Position numbers and translations under genes: made by a program. This document shows, one piece after another, positions 1 through 6,658 of a stretch of 8,151 nucleotides of DNA. Under the pieces are notes generated by a model that made no database searches, had not been told where the DNA came from, and worked only from the letters and a program-made list of their open reading frames with translations. The DNA comes from an uncultured bacterium (GTDB taxonomy: Bacteria > Planctomycetota > Planctomycetia > Pirellulales > UBA1268). How positions within the stretch are numbered: the stretch's first letter is position 1; each line of letters begins with the position of its first letter. The stretch covers positions 1 through 8,151 of the forward strand of contig CALGAS010000387.1 in the NCBI GenBank assembly GCA_937959175.1, read 5' to 3'.

Positions 1-359
1 TTCGCATACGGGCCTGTCACCCTCTGTGGACGACCTTTCCAGATCGTTCTGCTAGCCAATTGTTTGGTAACTCCGGTGGAGGGCCCTACAACCCCGAGGT
101 GGAAACCACCTCGGTTTGGGCTGTTTCCCGTTCGCTCGCCGCTACTGAGGAAATCGATTTTTCTTTCTGTTCCTGCGGTTACTGAGATGTTTCAGTTCGC
201 CGCGTTGGCCACCACCGCCTATGGATTCAGCGGTGGTCAGTTCGGGAATCCCGGGATCATCACCTGTTTGACGGTTCCCCCGGGCTTATCGCAGCCTTCC
301 GCGCCCTTCAAAGCCTCCTGATGCCAAGACATCCCCCATGCGCCCTTTGTAGCTTGACC
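1..359 (-). rRNA. rrl: 23S ribosomal RNA, 5' portion (partial)
   Basis: The reverse complement reads as the 5' end of a bacterial 23S rRNA. It begins near 359 with GGTCAAGCTACAAAGGGCGC, the counterpart of the E. coli GGTTAAGCGACTAAGCG start. Conserved blocks follow in the right order: GGATGTCTTGGCATCAGGAG, GCGATAAGC, TGAATCCATAGG, GCGAACTGAAACATCT, CAGTAGCGGCGAGCGAACGG, then a stem region ending in GACAGGCCCGTA. About 360 nt are present; the rest lies left of position 1. The mature 5' end at 359 is placed by alignment from memory and could be off by a few bases. Several short reading frames cross this region on both strands and are not genes. No tRNA or 16S sequence is seen in the 400 nt upstream, which suggests a 23S transcription unit separate from 16S, an arrangement known in several planctomycetes. 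Confidence 0.96.
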
Positions 360-527
360 ACCCGAATCGAATGCTCGCCGACAATGCCAAATGACATCGC
401 CACGTGGCCCTCGAATCGCGTGCGCTACCCCGGATTTCGGTTCAGGCGGGCCTGGTCGCCCAGACTCTGCCTGCCACACCCGGGATCAACGATATTTTCT
501 CGCTCTTCGCCTTGGGAGAACGCTTCC

Positions 528-549
528 GGGACGCGTCGAAACGCATCCC
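528..549 (-). other. Leader RNA hairpin with UUCG tetraloop
   Basis: In the leftward transcript, GGGAUGCGU and ACGCGUCCC form a 9-bp stem with one G-U pair, closed by a UUCG loop. It sits directly next to a second hairpin (553-571) and is not followed by a U-run, so it is a structural or processing element rather than a terminator. Confidence 0.45.
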
Positions 550-552
550 TTC

Positions 553-571
553 GGCATTCTTTCAAGATGCC
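553..571 (-). other. Second leader hairpin, adjacent to the UUCG hairpin
   Basis: GGCAT (571-567 on the minus strand) pairs with ATGCC (557-553) around a 9-nt A-rich loop. It is short and only moderately stable, but lies 3 nt from the stronger hairpin, so the two could stack as one folded module in the rRNA leader. Confidence 0.3.
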
Positions 572-582
572 AATTACCACGT

Positions 583-599
583 CCAGATTTTCAATGATC
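583..599 (-). promoter_or_regulatory. boxA-like antitermination sequence in the 23S leader
   Basis: The minus strand reads GATCATTGAAAATCTGG. This matches 13 of 17 positions of the GCTCTTTAACAATCTGG segment typical of rRNA boxA and its flank, as I recall it. Its location, about 95 nt into the predicted transcript, suits a Nus-factor site. The core boxA hexamer is imperfect, so this is a tentative call. Confidence 0.25.
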
Positions 600-684
600 G
601 GAAGCGGACCGATGCAGCAGAGCCGTCGGCCTCGCGTTCGCTCGTCCGGCATGCCAACCCAAAATGGGCGGGCCAGCCGCGACA

Positions 685-715
685 GGCGAGACCCGGAAGA
701 GTAGCCGGTCTCGCC
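685..715. repeat. Perfect 9-bp inverted repeat around the 23S promoter -10 box
   Basis: GGCGAGACC (685-693) and GGTCTCGCC (707-715) are exact reverse complements separated by 13 nt. The centre, at about 700, falls in the predicted -10 box (698-703), and the left arm covers the predicted transcription start. Only one arm would be in RNA made from the proximal promoter, so a DNA-level operator is more natural than an RNA hairpin. RNA from the distal promoter would contain both arms. No T-run follows on either strand, so it is not a standard terminator. Confidence 0.6.
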
Positions 716-726
716 GAGGCCGTCAA
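698..726 (-). promoter_or_regulatory. Proximal 23S rRNA promoter (sigma70-like)
   Basis: On the minus strand, TTGACG (726-721) and TACTCT (703-698) are separated by exactly 17 nt. The -35 box matches five of six consensus bases. The -10 box keeps the most conserved first, second and last bases. The following discriminator, TCCGGG, is GC-rich, as is common at stringently controlled rRNA promoters. Transcription should start near 691 and run leftward into 23S after roughly 330 nt. Orientation, spacing and position all fit a dedicated 23S promoter; no experiment supports it here. Confidence 0.62.
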
Positions 727-757
727 GCGGCTGGCAAAACCCTGCTTTCCAAGCCGG

Positions 758-785
758 GGTATAACCATACGTATGGATTTGCCAA
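758..785 (-). promoter_or_regulatory. Possible distal 23S rRNA promoter (tandem P1)
   Basis: On the minus strand, TTGGCA (785-780) and TATACC (763-758) are 16 nt apart, facing the 23S gene and lying about 60 bp upstream of the stronger candidate. Tandem promoters are common for rRNA units. The -35 box overlaps the first codons of the divergent adaptor gene, and a perfect 12-bp palindrome occupies most of the spacer. Matches to consensus are moderate, so this could be chance. Confidence 0.35.
765..776. repeat. 12-bp perfect palindrome CCATACGTATGG at the divergent start
   Basis: CCATACGTATGG is fully self-complementary. It lies in the spacer of the possible distal leftward promoter and overlaps the predicted start codon (773-775) of the adaptor gene, so a protein bound here could affect both directions. 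The palindrome itself is certain; an operator role is inference. Confidence 0.4.
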
Positions 786-2086
786 TGGTTCGCCCCCGCC
801 GTTCCCTGCTTCGACCCGGCGTGCCTTGGACCGCCGTTCAGGGGCTGTCTTACGCGGCCTGCGGATTGGTTTTAGGCCTGGTTTTTGCGGCAGCTCGAGC
901 CCAGCCCCCCGGTCCGGTCCCCGTCGTCGCCGGCCGGGTGACCACGATGCAACTGGCGGCGGGCCAGCCGTTCGTGGGGACGGTCCTGCCGGCCCGCACC
1001 AGCGACGTGGGCAGTGCCGTGGCCGGACGCGTGGTCGAATATCCGATCGTCGACGGGCAGCACGTGGCCGATGATGAGCCGATCACGCAGCTGCTCACGG
1101 GCCTCCTCGAGATCGAACGTCGCGGGGCCGCAGCCGAGCTCGAACGCCGCCGCCAAGAACTCGGCGAACTCCAGGCCGGCTCACGGCCCGAGGAGATCGC
1201 CCAGGCCCGTGCGATCGTGGCCGGCTTCGAGGCCCGGCTGGCCTACGCGAAAAGCCGGCTGAACCGCCTGGCCCGCCTGGCGGAGCGGGGCACGAGCACC
1301 GTCGACGAGTTGCAGGACGCCCAGACGGAGCTCCAGGCGATCGAGGCCCAGCTTGCCGGCAGCCAGGCGGCCCTCGCCCTCGCTGAGGCCGGGCCCCGCC
1401 AAGAGGAAATCGCCCAGGCCGCTGCGGCCGTCGCCGTCCAGGAGGCGGAGGTCGAGCGGATCGACGACCAGCTCGCCAAGCACACGATTCGGGCCCCCTT
1501 TGCCGGCTGGGTGGTCGAGCGATTCGCCGAAAAGGGCCAGTGGCTCTCGCAGGGCAGCCTCGTCGCCCGGATCGCCGAACTTGACCGGGTCAAGATCGTC
1601 GCCGAGGTACCCGAGATGTCGGTGCGGTTTCTCAGCCCCGCCGCGGAGGTCAGGCTCGAGTTCGACGCGGCACCAGACCAGACCTGGGTCGGCCACGTCG
1701 CCCGCGTCGTCCCCCAGGCCGACGTCCTCAGCCGCAGCTTCCCCGTCGAGGTGCTCCTCGACAACCGCGTCGCCAACGGCGAGCCGGTGCTCAAGGGCGG
1801 GATGCTCGCCCGGGCCTGGCTGCCGGTCGGCAAAACCGGCTCGGCGACCGTGGTGCCCAAGGACGCGGTCGTCCTCGGCGGCCTTCGCCCGCTCGTCTAT
1901 TTGATTGAAACTGCTGAGGCCGACGCCACCACCGGGACCGTCCGGCCGGTCGACGTCGCGCTCGGCGTGGCCGTCGAGGGCCACGTCGAAATCCGTGGCG
2001 GCCTCGAGCCCGGGCAGTCTGTCGTCACCCGGGGCAACGAACGGCTCCGCCCAGGTATGAAAGTCTCCTTCCAGCCGGCCCCATGA
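773..2086 (+). CDS. RND efflux periplasmic adaptor (membrane fusion protein, HlyD/AcrA type)
   Basis: This 437-aa protein is the periplasmic adaptor of an RND efflux pump. It links the inner-membrane pump to an outer-membrane channel. Residues 1-43 form a basic then hydrophobic leader with a likely signal peptidase I site after ARA-43; Cys30 lies inside the hydrophobic stretch and does not make a good lipobox. Two half-lipoyl segments (about 76-104 and 238-268, the second with HTIRAPFAGWVVER) flank a coiled-coil hairpin (about 112-234), which carries a repeated EEIAQA motif at 140-145 and 211-216. Residues 271-350 fit the beta-barrel and 358-432 the membrane-proximal domain. The frame stays open upstream to 404, but that part is the rRNA leader and lacks adaptor sequence. 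ATG 773 gives a good leader; ATG 785 is the alternative. No strong ribosome site is visible. The stop overlaps the next start as ATGA, implying translational coupling. The family is secure; the exported substrate is not known. Confidence 0.93.
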   Translation: MDLPMVRPRRSLLRPGVPWTAVQGLSYAACGLVLGLVFAAARAQPPGPVPVVAGRVTTMQLAAGQPFVGTVLPARTSDVGSAVAGRVVEYPIVDGQHVADDEPITQLLTGLLEIERRGAAAELERRRQELGELQAGSRPEEIAQARAIVAGFEARLAYAKSRLNRLARLAERGTSTVDELQDAQTELQAIEAQLAGSQAALALAEAGPRQEEIAQAAAAVAVQEAEVERIDDQLAKHTIRAPFAGWVVERFAEKGQWLSQGSLVARIAELDRVKIVAEVPEMSVRFLSPAAEVRLEFDAAPDQTWVGHVARVVPQADVLSRSFPVEVLLDNRVANGEPVLKGGMLARAWLPVGKTGSATVVPKDAVVLGGLRPLVYLIETAEADATTGTVRPVDVALGVAVEGHVEIRGGLEPGQSVVTRGNERLRPGMKVSFQPAP

Positions 2087-5000
2087 ACCTGATCGCCACC
2101 AGCGTCGCGAATCCGGTCAAGGCGGCTGTCGGGGTCTTGCTCGTCGCCCTGTTCGGCACGCTCGCGCTCTTCACGATGCCGGTGCAACTGACGCCGGAGG
2201 TGCAGATCCCCACGATCACCGTCGAGTCGCGGTGGCTGGGGGCGAGCCCTAAGGAGGTCGAGCAGGAACTCGTCCAGCCGCTCGAGGAGCAGCTCCGCAG
2301 CGTCGAGGGGCTCGTCAAGCTCTCCAGCGAGTCGAGCGATTCCTCCGGCTCGATCGAGATGGAGTTTGCCGTCGGCACCGACATGTCGCAGGCGCTCGTC
2401 AAGGTGAACACCCGGATCCAGCAGGTCCGCGACTGGCCGATCGACGCCGACCGGCCGGTGATCAAGACCGCTGGCTCCAACGACCGGCCGGTCGCCTGGC
2501 TGATCCTCGGCCAGGCCCCGCCGGAACTGGCCGCCCTCGAGGAGGCGAAGGCCGACCACCCCGACCTGGCGGCGGCCCTGGAGCGGGTCGCCTCGGCCCG
2601 CTCGGCCGACTTGGGGCTCTATCGGCTCCGGCAGCTCGTTGCCGAGTATCCCGACCTCGCCGACCTCGTGCCGCCGGTCGTCGACGTCGAGGCTGTCAAG
2701 CGGCTCGCCGAAAACGAGATCGAGACCCGCCTCGAGCGGGTCGATGGCGTCTCGGGGGCCGACCTCGTCGGAGGCCGTGAGGACGAGCTGCAGGTGGTTG
2801 TCGACCCCCAGCAGCTGGCCGCCCGCCGGCTGACGATCGACGACCTGCGGGCCGCCCTGGCCAACCAAAACCAGGACACCTCCGGCGGCGACGTCTGGGA
2901 GGGGAAGCGACGGTACGTCGTGCGGACGCTCGGCCAGTTCCGCTCGCCCGAGCAGGTCGAGGGGGTGATCATCACGCGGCGGGACGGTAAGCCGGTCTAC
3001 GTCCGCGACGTGGCGACGGTGCAGCTGGGCACGAAGAAGCCCCAGGGCGTGGTCCGGCGGTTCGGCTCGAAGAACATCGCGATTCGGATCACCCGGGAGA
3101 CCGGGGCGAACGTGCTCGACCTGATGGCCGACCTCCGCGACGTCGTCGCCGACATCGACGCGAGCCTCCGGCCGCGAGGCCTGACGCTGAACCTCGTCTA
3201 CGACGAGACGACCTACATCGATTCGGCGATCGGGCTGGTCCGTGACAACATCCTGGTGGGCGGGGCGCTGACGATCGCGACCCTGCTCTTGTTCCTGCGG
3301 AATCTCCGCAGCACCCTGATCGTGGCGGTGGCGATCCCGATCAGCGTCGTCGGCACCTTCCTGGTGCTCGCCCTCTTCGGCCGCACGCTCAACGTGATCA
3401 GCCTGGCCGGGATGGCCTTCGCCGTCGGGATGCTCGTCGACAACGCCGTGGTCGTCTTGGAGAGCATCTACACCCGCTGGACTGGCGGCGAGGACGCCAA
3501 GACGGCGGCGGTCCGCGGGGCGAGCGAGGTCTGGGGCGCCGTCCTCGCCAGCACGCTGACGACCGTGGCGGTCTTTCTGCCGGTGATCTTTGTCCGCGAG
3601 GAGGCGGGCCAGCTCTTCGGCGACATCGCTCTGGCGATCAGCGCGGCGGTGCTCCTCTCGCTGGTCGTCTCGGTGCTCGTCGTGCCGGTGGCGGCCTCCT
3701 GGCTGCTGGGAGGCAGCCGGCGGCCGCGGGCCGGGGCTGCCAGCGACCCGGCGGCCCGTCTGGGGGCGGCCTTCACCGTCGGGGTGGTCGGCCTCGATCA
3801 GTTCCTGCTCGGCAGCCGGCTGCGGCAGACGGTCGCGGCCGGGGCGATCGTGGCGGCGGCGGCGGTGGCCACCTGGCTCTTTCTTCCGAAGGTCGAATAT
3901 CTGCCGGAGGGCAACCGCAACCTCGTGTTTGGCATCCTCCTGCCGCCGCCGGGCTACAACCTCGACGAGCTGCTCCGGATGGGCGACATCGTCGAGGAGC
4001 GGCTCGTCCCCTACTGGGACGTCGATCCGGGCAGCCCCGAGGCGGCCGCCCTCGATGCCCCGATTCTCGGCGACATGTTCTTCGTGGCCCGGGGCAAGAG
4101 CGTGTTCCTCGGGCTGCGGGCCCTCGACCCGCTCGAGGCCTCCAAGCTCGTGCCGCTGGTGCAGAAGGTGGCCGCCGGCCTGCCCGGCACCTTCGCCGTG
4201 GCCAAGCAGTCGAGCCTCTTCGAGCGGGGCATCGGCTCGGGCCGCTCGATCGACGTCGAGATCACCGGCCCCGAGCTCGAGACGCTCGTCCAGCTCGGCG
4301 GCCGGGTGATGGGGATGCTCGCCGAGGCGACCCCCGGCAGCCAGAACCTCCCCAAGCCCTCCCTCGACCTCTCCAGCCCCGAGGTCCAGTTGGAGCCCCG
4401 CTTCGAGCAGGCGGCCGACATGCGGCTCGACACCCGCCAGCTCGGCTACATGGTCGACTGCCTCGTCGACGGCGGCTACGCCACCGACTATTTCCTCGGC
4501 AGCGACCGGATCGACCTGGTAATCAAGGGAGACGAGCGGTTCGTGCAGCGGACGCAGGACCTCCGCTCGCTGCCGGTCATCACTCCCGGCGGTCAGCTCG
4601 TGCCGCTCGAGGCGGTCGCCGAGGTCCGGCAGTTCTCCAGCGGGCCCGAGCAGATCCTCCACCGCGAGCGGGAGCGGGCGATCACGGTGCAGGTCTCGCC
4701 GCCGCCCAAGATGCCGCTCGAGGAGGCCCAAGAGCGAATCCAGACGATGGTGATCGACCCGCTCGTCGCCAGCGGGGCCCTCGCGGGCGGCTACCGGATC
4801 GAGATGGGGGGCACGGCCGACAAACTGCGGGCCACCTGGGACGCCCTCTGGTTCAACCTTGTAATCGCGGGGCTGATCACCTACCTGCTGATGGCCGCCC
4901 TCTTCGAGTCGTGGTTCTATCCGGCGGTGATCATCGCCGCGGTTCCGCTGGGCAGCATCGGGGGCCTCTTGGGCCTGGCGGCCCTCAACGCGATCGGCGG

Positions 5001-5466
5001 GCCGTTCGGGATCTTCCAATCGCTCGACGTGCTGACGATGCTTGGCTTCGTGATCCTGATCGGTACGGTCGTCAACAACCCGATCTTGATCGTCGACCGC
5101 TCGCTGCGGCTGGTCCGCGACGAGGGGGAGGAGCCGGTTGCCGCGATCCTCGACGCGGTCCGCAGCCGGATCCGGCCGATCTTCATGACGACCTTCACGA
5201 CCGTGCTCGGCCTGTTGCCGCTGGTGATCTTTCCTGGGGCCGGCAGCGAGCTCTATCGGGGCCTGGGGAGCGTCTTGCTCGGCGGCCTGCTCGTCTCGAC
5301 GGTGGTCACGCTCGTGCTCGTGCCGCTGCTGCTGGCCCTCTGTCTGCGGAAGCCACCGGCCGTCGCCGAGGGGGCCTGGGAAGACGACTCCAGCCAGCCA
5401 GCTATGCTGCGGGGATCTCGGTCGGCCCCGTCGGGTTCCGATCGGCCAGTCACCGCCGTGCCCTGA
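2083..5466 (+). CDS. RND efflux transporter permease (AcrB/HAE family)
   Basis: This 1127-aa inner-membrane protein is the proton-driven pump of the cassette. The layout is classical: TM1 at about 12-32, a first periplasmic porter region, TM2-6 at about 380-555, TM7 at about 580-602, a second porter region, and TM8-12 at about 924-1090. Expected motifs are present: a TM4 motif GMLVDNAVVV with D453, and a TM11 motif RIRPIFMTT with R1029 and T1036 (AcrB R971 and T978). The second TM4 aspartate (AcrB D408) is Asn454, and the TM10 lysine (AcrB K940) is Asn998 in GTVVNNPILIVD. The latter pattern is familiar in non-AcrB HAE relatives. An extra helical stretch of about 50 residues (147-200) interrupts the first porter subdomain. 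The C-terminus ends in a polar tail of about 40 residues. It starts by a 4-bp overlap with the adaptor. No outer-membrane factor is in the window. Substrate cannot be told: drugs, metals and lipids are all possible. Confidence 0.95.
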   Translation: MNLIATSVANPVKAAVGVLLVALFGTLALFTMPVQLTPEVQIPTITVESRWLGASPKEVEQELVQPLEEQLRSVEGLVKLSSESSDSSGSIEMEFAVGTDMSQALVKVNTRIQQVRDWPIDADRPVIKTAGSNDRPVAWLILGQAPPELAALEEAKADHPDLAAALERVASARSADLGLYRLRQLVAEYPDLADLVPPVVDVEAVKRLAENEIETRLERVDGVSGADLVGGREDELQVVVDPQQLAARRLTIDDLRAALANQNQDTSGGDVWEGKRRYVVRTLGQFRSPEQVEGVIITRRDGKPVYVRDVATVQLGTKKPQGVVRRFGSKNIAIRITRETGANVLDLMADLRDVVADIDASLRPRGLTLNLVYDETTYIDSAIGLVRDNILVGGALTIATLLLFLRNLRSTLIVAVAIPISVVGTFLVLALFGRTLNVISLAGMAFAVGMLVDNAVVVLESIYTRWTGGEDAKTAAVRGASEVWGAVLASTLTTVAVFLPVIFVREEAGQLFGDIALAISAAVLLSLVVSVLVVPVAASWLLGGSRRPRAGAASDPAARLGAAFTVGVVGLDQFLLGSRLRQTVAAGAIVAAAAVATWLFLPKVEYLPEGNRNLVFGILLPPPGYNLDELLRMGDIVEERLVPYWDVDPGSPEAAALDAPILGDMFFVARGKSVFLGLRALDPLEASKLVPLVQKVAAGLPGTFAVAKQSSLFERGIGSGRSIDVEITGPELETLVQLGGRVMGMLAEATPGSQNLPKPSLDLSSPEVQLEPRFEQAADMRLDTRQLGYMVDCLVDGGYATDYFLGSDRIDLVIKGDERFVQRTQDLRSLPVITPGGQLVPLEAVAEVRQFSSGPEQILHRERERAITVQVSPPPKMPLEEAQERIQTMVIDPLVASGALAGGYRIEMGGTADKLRATWDALWFNLVIAGLITYLLMAALFESWFYPAVIIAAVPLGSIGGLLGLAALNAIGGPFGIFQSLDVLTMLGFVILIGTVVNNPILIVDRSLRLVRDEGEEPVAAILDAVRSRIRPIFMTTFTTVLGLLPLVIFPGAGSELYRGLGSVLLGGLLVSTVVTLVLVPLLLALCLRKPPAVAEGAWEDDSSQPAMLRGSRSAPSGSDRPVTAVP

Positions 5467-5499
5467 CAACCGACCACCGGCCAGCAACCTGGTCCAGCC

Positions 5500-6597
5500 A
5501 TGAAAATCACCGGCTTTCGGTTCGCCCGTTTGCGGCTGCCGCTCACGATGCCCTTCAAATCGCCCCTCCGGACGGTGGAGGCGATCGAAGACGTCGTCGT
5601 GATGATCGATACCGATGACGGGCATGTCGGCTACGGCAGCGGGGCACCTACGCCCCACATCACCGGAAACACCGGGGGTGGCATTCTGGCCGCAATGCGG
5701 GATCACATCGCCCCCGCTCTCATCGGGCTCGATATCGAGGATCTGAACCTCGTGATGTCGCGGGTCCGCGGGGCCGTCCGCCGCAACGTCACCGCCAAAG
5801 CGGCCGTCGAGTGTGCGGTCTACGATCTCTTCGGGCAGCGGTACGGGGCGGCGGTCTATCGCCTCCTCGGGGGCGGGGAGCCCGCCCTGACGACCTCGCT
5901 GACAATCAGCGTCGATTACATCGACAAGATGGTGGCCGACGCCGTCGAGGCCGTCGACCGCGGCTTCGACGCCGTCAAGATCGTGGTCGGTAAGGATCCT
6001 GGCGTCGACATGGAGCGGGTCAAAGCGGTCCACGCCGCCCTCTCCGGGCGGGCCGTGCTCCGGCTCGATGCGGGGTTTGGCTGGACGCCCAAGGAGACCG
6101 TCCGAGTCGTTCGCGAGCTCGAGGATGCCGGGGTGCGGCTCGATACGCTCGAGCATCCGACGCAGAGCCGGGACCTCGCCGCCCTTCGGTTCGTGGCCGA
6201 ACGTGTCGAGGTGCCCGTGGTGGCCGGCATCGGCGACGGTGGCGTGCCGGCGGCCCTCGAGTTCATCCGGCACCGGGCGGCTGACCTGATCGCCCTGAGC
6301 CTGCTGGAAGTCGGCGGGATCACCACCGCGATGCGGATCTGCGACCTGGCCGCCGAGCAGGGCGTGGGATGCATGCTCGGCTGCGTTTTGGAGGGGCCGA
6401 TCAGCGTCGCCGCCGCGGCCCACCTGGGCGTGGCCCGCAGCGACGTCATTACCCGCGTCGACCTCGACGCCCCCTTTCTCGCCCGGTCTCATCCGGTGCA
6501 GAGCAATGTATGCTTTGCCAATGCCGAGATCACGATCAGCGACGCTCCGGGGCTCGGGATCGACGCGATCGCCGATCTGGAGCCGATCGCGGAATGA
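5500..6597 (+). CDS. Dipeptide epimerase-like enolase-superfamily protein with altered active site
   Basis: This 365-aa protein matches L-Ala-D/L-Glu epimerases (YcjG/YkfB type) in length and order. The N-terminal capping domain has the FKSPLRT loop (19-25) and APTPHITGN (49-57). The barrel follows, with SLTISVD (133-139), LRLDAGFGW (187-195, metal ligand D190), LEHP (217-220, metal ligand E218), GCVLEGPISVAAAAHL (294-309) and DLDAPFL (321-327), whose DxD grips the dipeptide amino group in the family. The catalytic KxK motif is Lys160-Ile-Val162, so the second lysine is missing. The lysine of barrel strand 6 (B. subtilis K268) aligns with Ser267. The third metal ligand (D244 in MADES) aligns with Gly243 in VAGIGDGG, though Asp246 is close. 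Normal 1,1-proton-transfer epimerisation therefore looks unlikely; it may bind dipeptides or catalyse something else. It starts 33 nt after the pump gene, probably by readthrough, with no clear ribosome site. The superfamily is secure, the function open. Confidence 0.88.
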   Translation: MKITGFRFARLRLPLTMPFKSPLRTVEAIEDVVVMIDTDDGHVGYGSGAPTPHITGNTGGGILAAMRDHIAPALIGLDIEDLNLVMSRVRGAVRRNVTAKAAVECAVYDLFGQRYGAAVYRLLGGGEPALTTSLTISVDYIDKMVADAVEAVDRGFDAVKIVVGKDPGVDMERVKAVHAALSGRAVLRLDAGFGWTPKETVRVVRELEDAGVRLDTLEHPTQSRDLAALRFVAERVEVPVVAGIGDGGVPAALEFIRHRAADLIALSLLEVGGITTAMRICDLAAEQGVGCMLGCVLEGPISVAAAAHLGVARSDVITRVDLDAPFLARSHPVQSNVCFANAEITISDAPGLGIDAIADLEPIAE

Positions 6598-6648
6598 AAA
6601 ACCCCGCCGCCTGCCGAGAGTCCCAGGATTGTCCCCCCGATCTGCGAT

Positions 6649-6652
6649 GAGG
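6649..6652 (+). promoter_or_regulatory. Ribosome binding site of the RpiR-like regulator
   Basis: GAGG lies 6 nt before ATG 6659 and is the clearest Shine-Dalgarno sequence before any start in this window. It supports 6659 as the true start. The 61-nt gap from the epimerase-like gene holds no evident terminator or promoter, so the two genes are probably cotranscribed. Confidence 0.6.
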
Positions 6653-6658
6653 TAGCTG

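Larger units (their letters stand above)
360..691 (-). other. Leader (5' external spacer) of the 23S rRNA transcript
   Basis: This stretch lies between the predicted transcription start near 691 and the 23S 5' end at 359. It holds no tRNA and no convincing protein gene; an in-frame upstream extension of the adaptor reading frame (404-772) crosses it but looks non-coding. It contains compact hairpins (528-549 and 553-571 below), a GCCACGTGGC palindrome at 399-408, a GGCATGCC palindrome at 648-655 and a small CCCA/TGGG hairpin at 658-668. The bases just upstream of 359 should pair with the 3' flank of 23S to form the usual RNase III processing stem, but that flank is outside the window. The role as leader is inferred from position and the promoter calls. 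Confidence 0.6.

Noticed and set aside
64..479. Short open frames on both strands at the left end
   Set aside because: They lie within the 23S rRNA gene and its leader and show no protein-like features.
360..697. A spacer tRNA (Ile or Ala) upstream of 23S
   Set aside because: No tRNA-like arms, GTTCGA-type T-loop or CCA-end cloverleaf could be found on the minus strand.
404..772. Upstream in-frame extension of the adaptor gene
   Set aside because: It would put 123 residues without family similarity before the signal peptide and would run across the predicted rRNA leader and promoter.
3590..4309. A 239-codon plus-strand frame inside the pump gene
   Set aside because: Ser/Arg-rich frame-shifted shadow of the RND permease; no start signal or family match.
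1897..6492. A 1531-codon open frame on the minus strand
   Set aside because: It is antisense to three well-recognised genes and its translation is low-complexity, charged and familyless. Strong GC at third positions removes stop codons from this antisense frame.
6598..6658. Terminator between the epimerase-like gene and the regulator
   Set aside because: An A-run (AAAAA) follows the stop codon, but no stem precedes it and there is no T-run, so it cannot act as a rightward intrinsic terminator.
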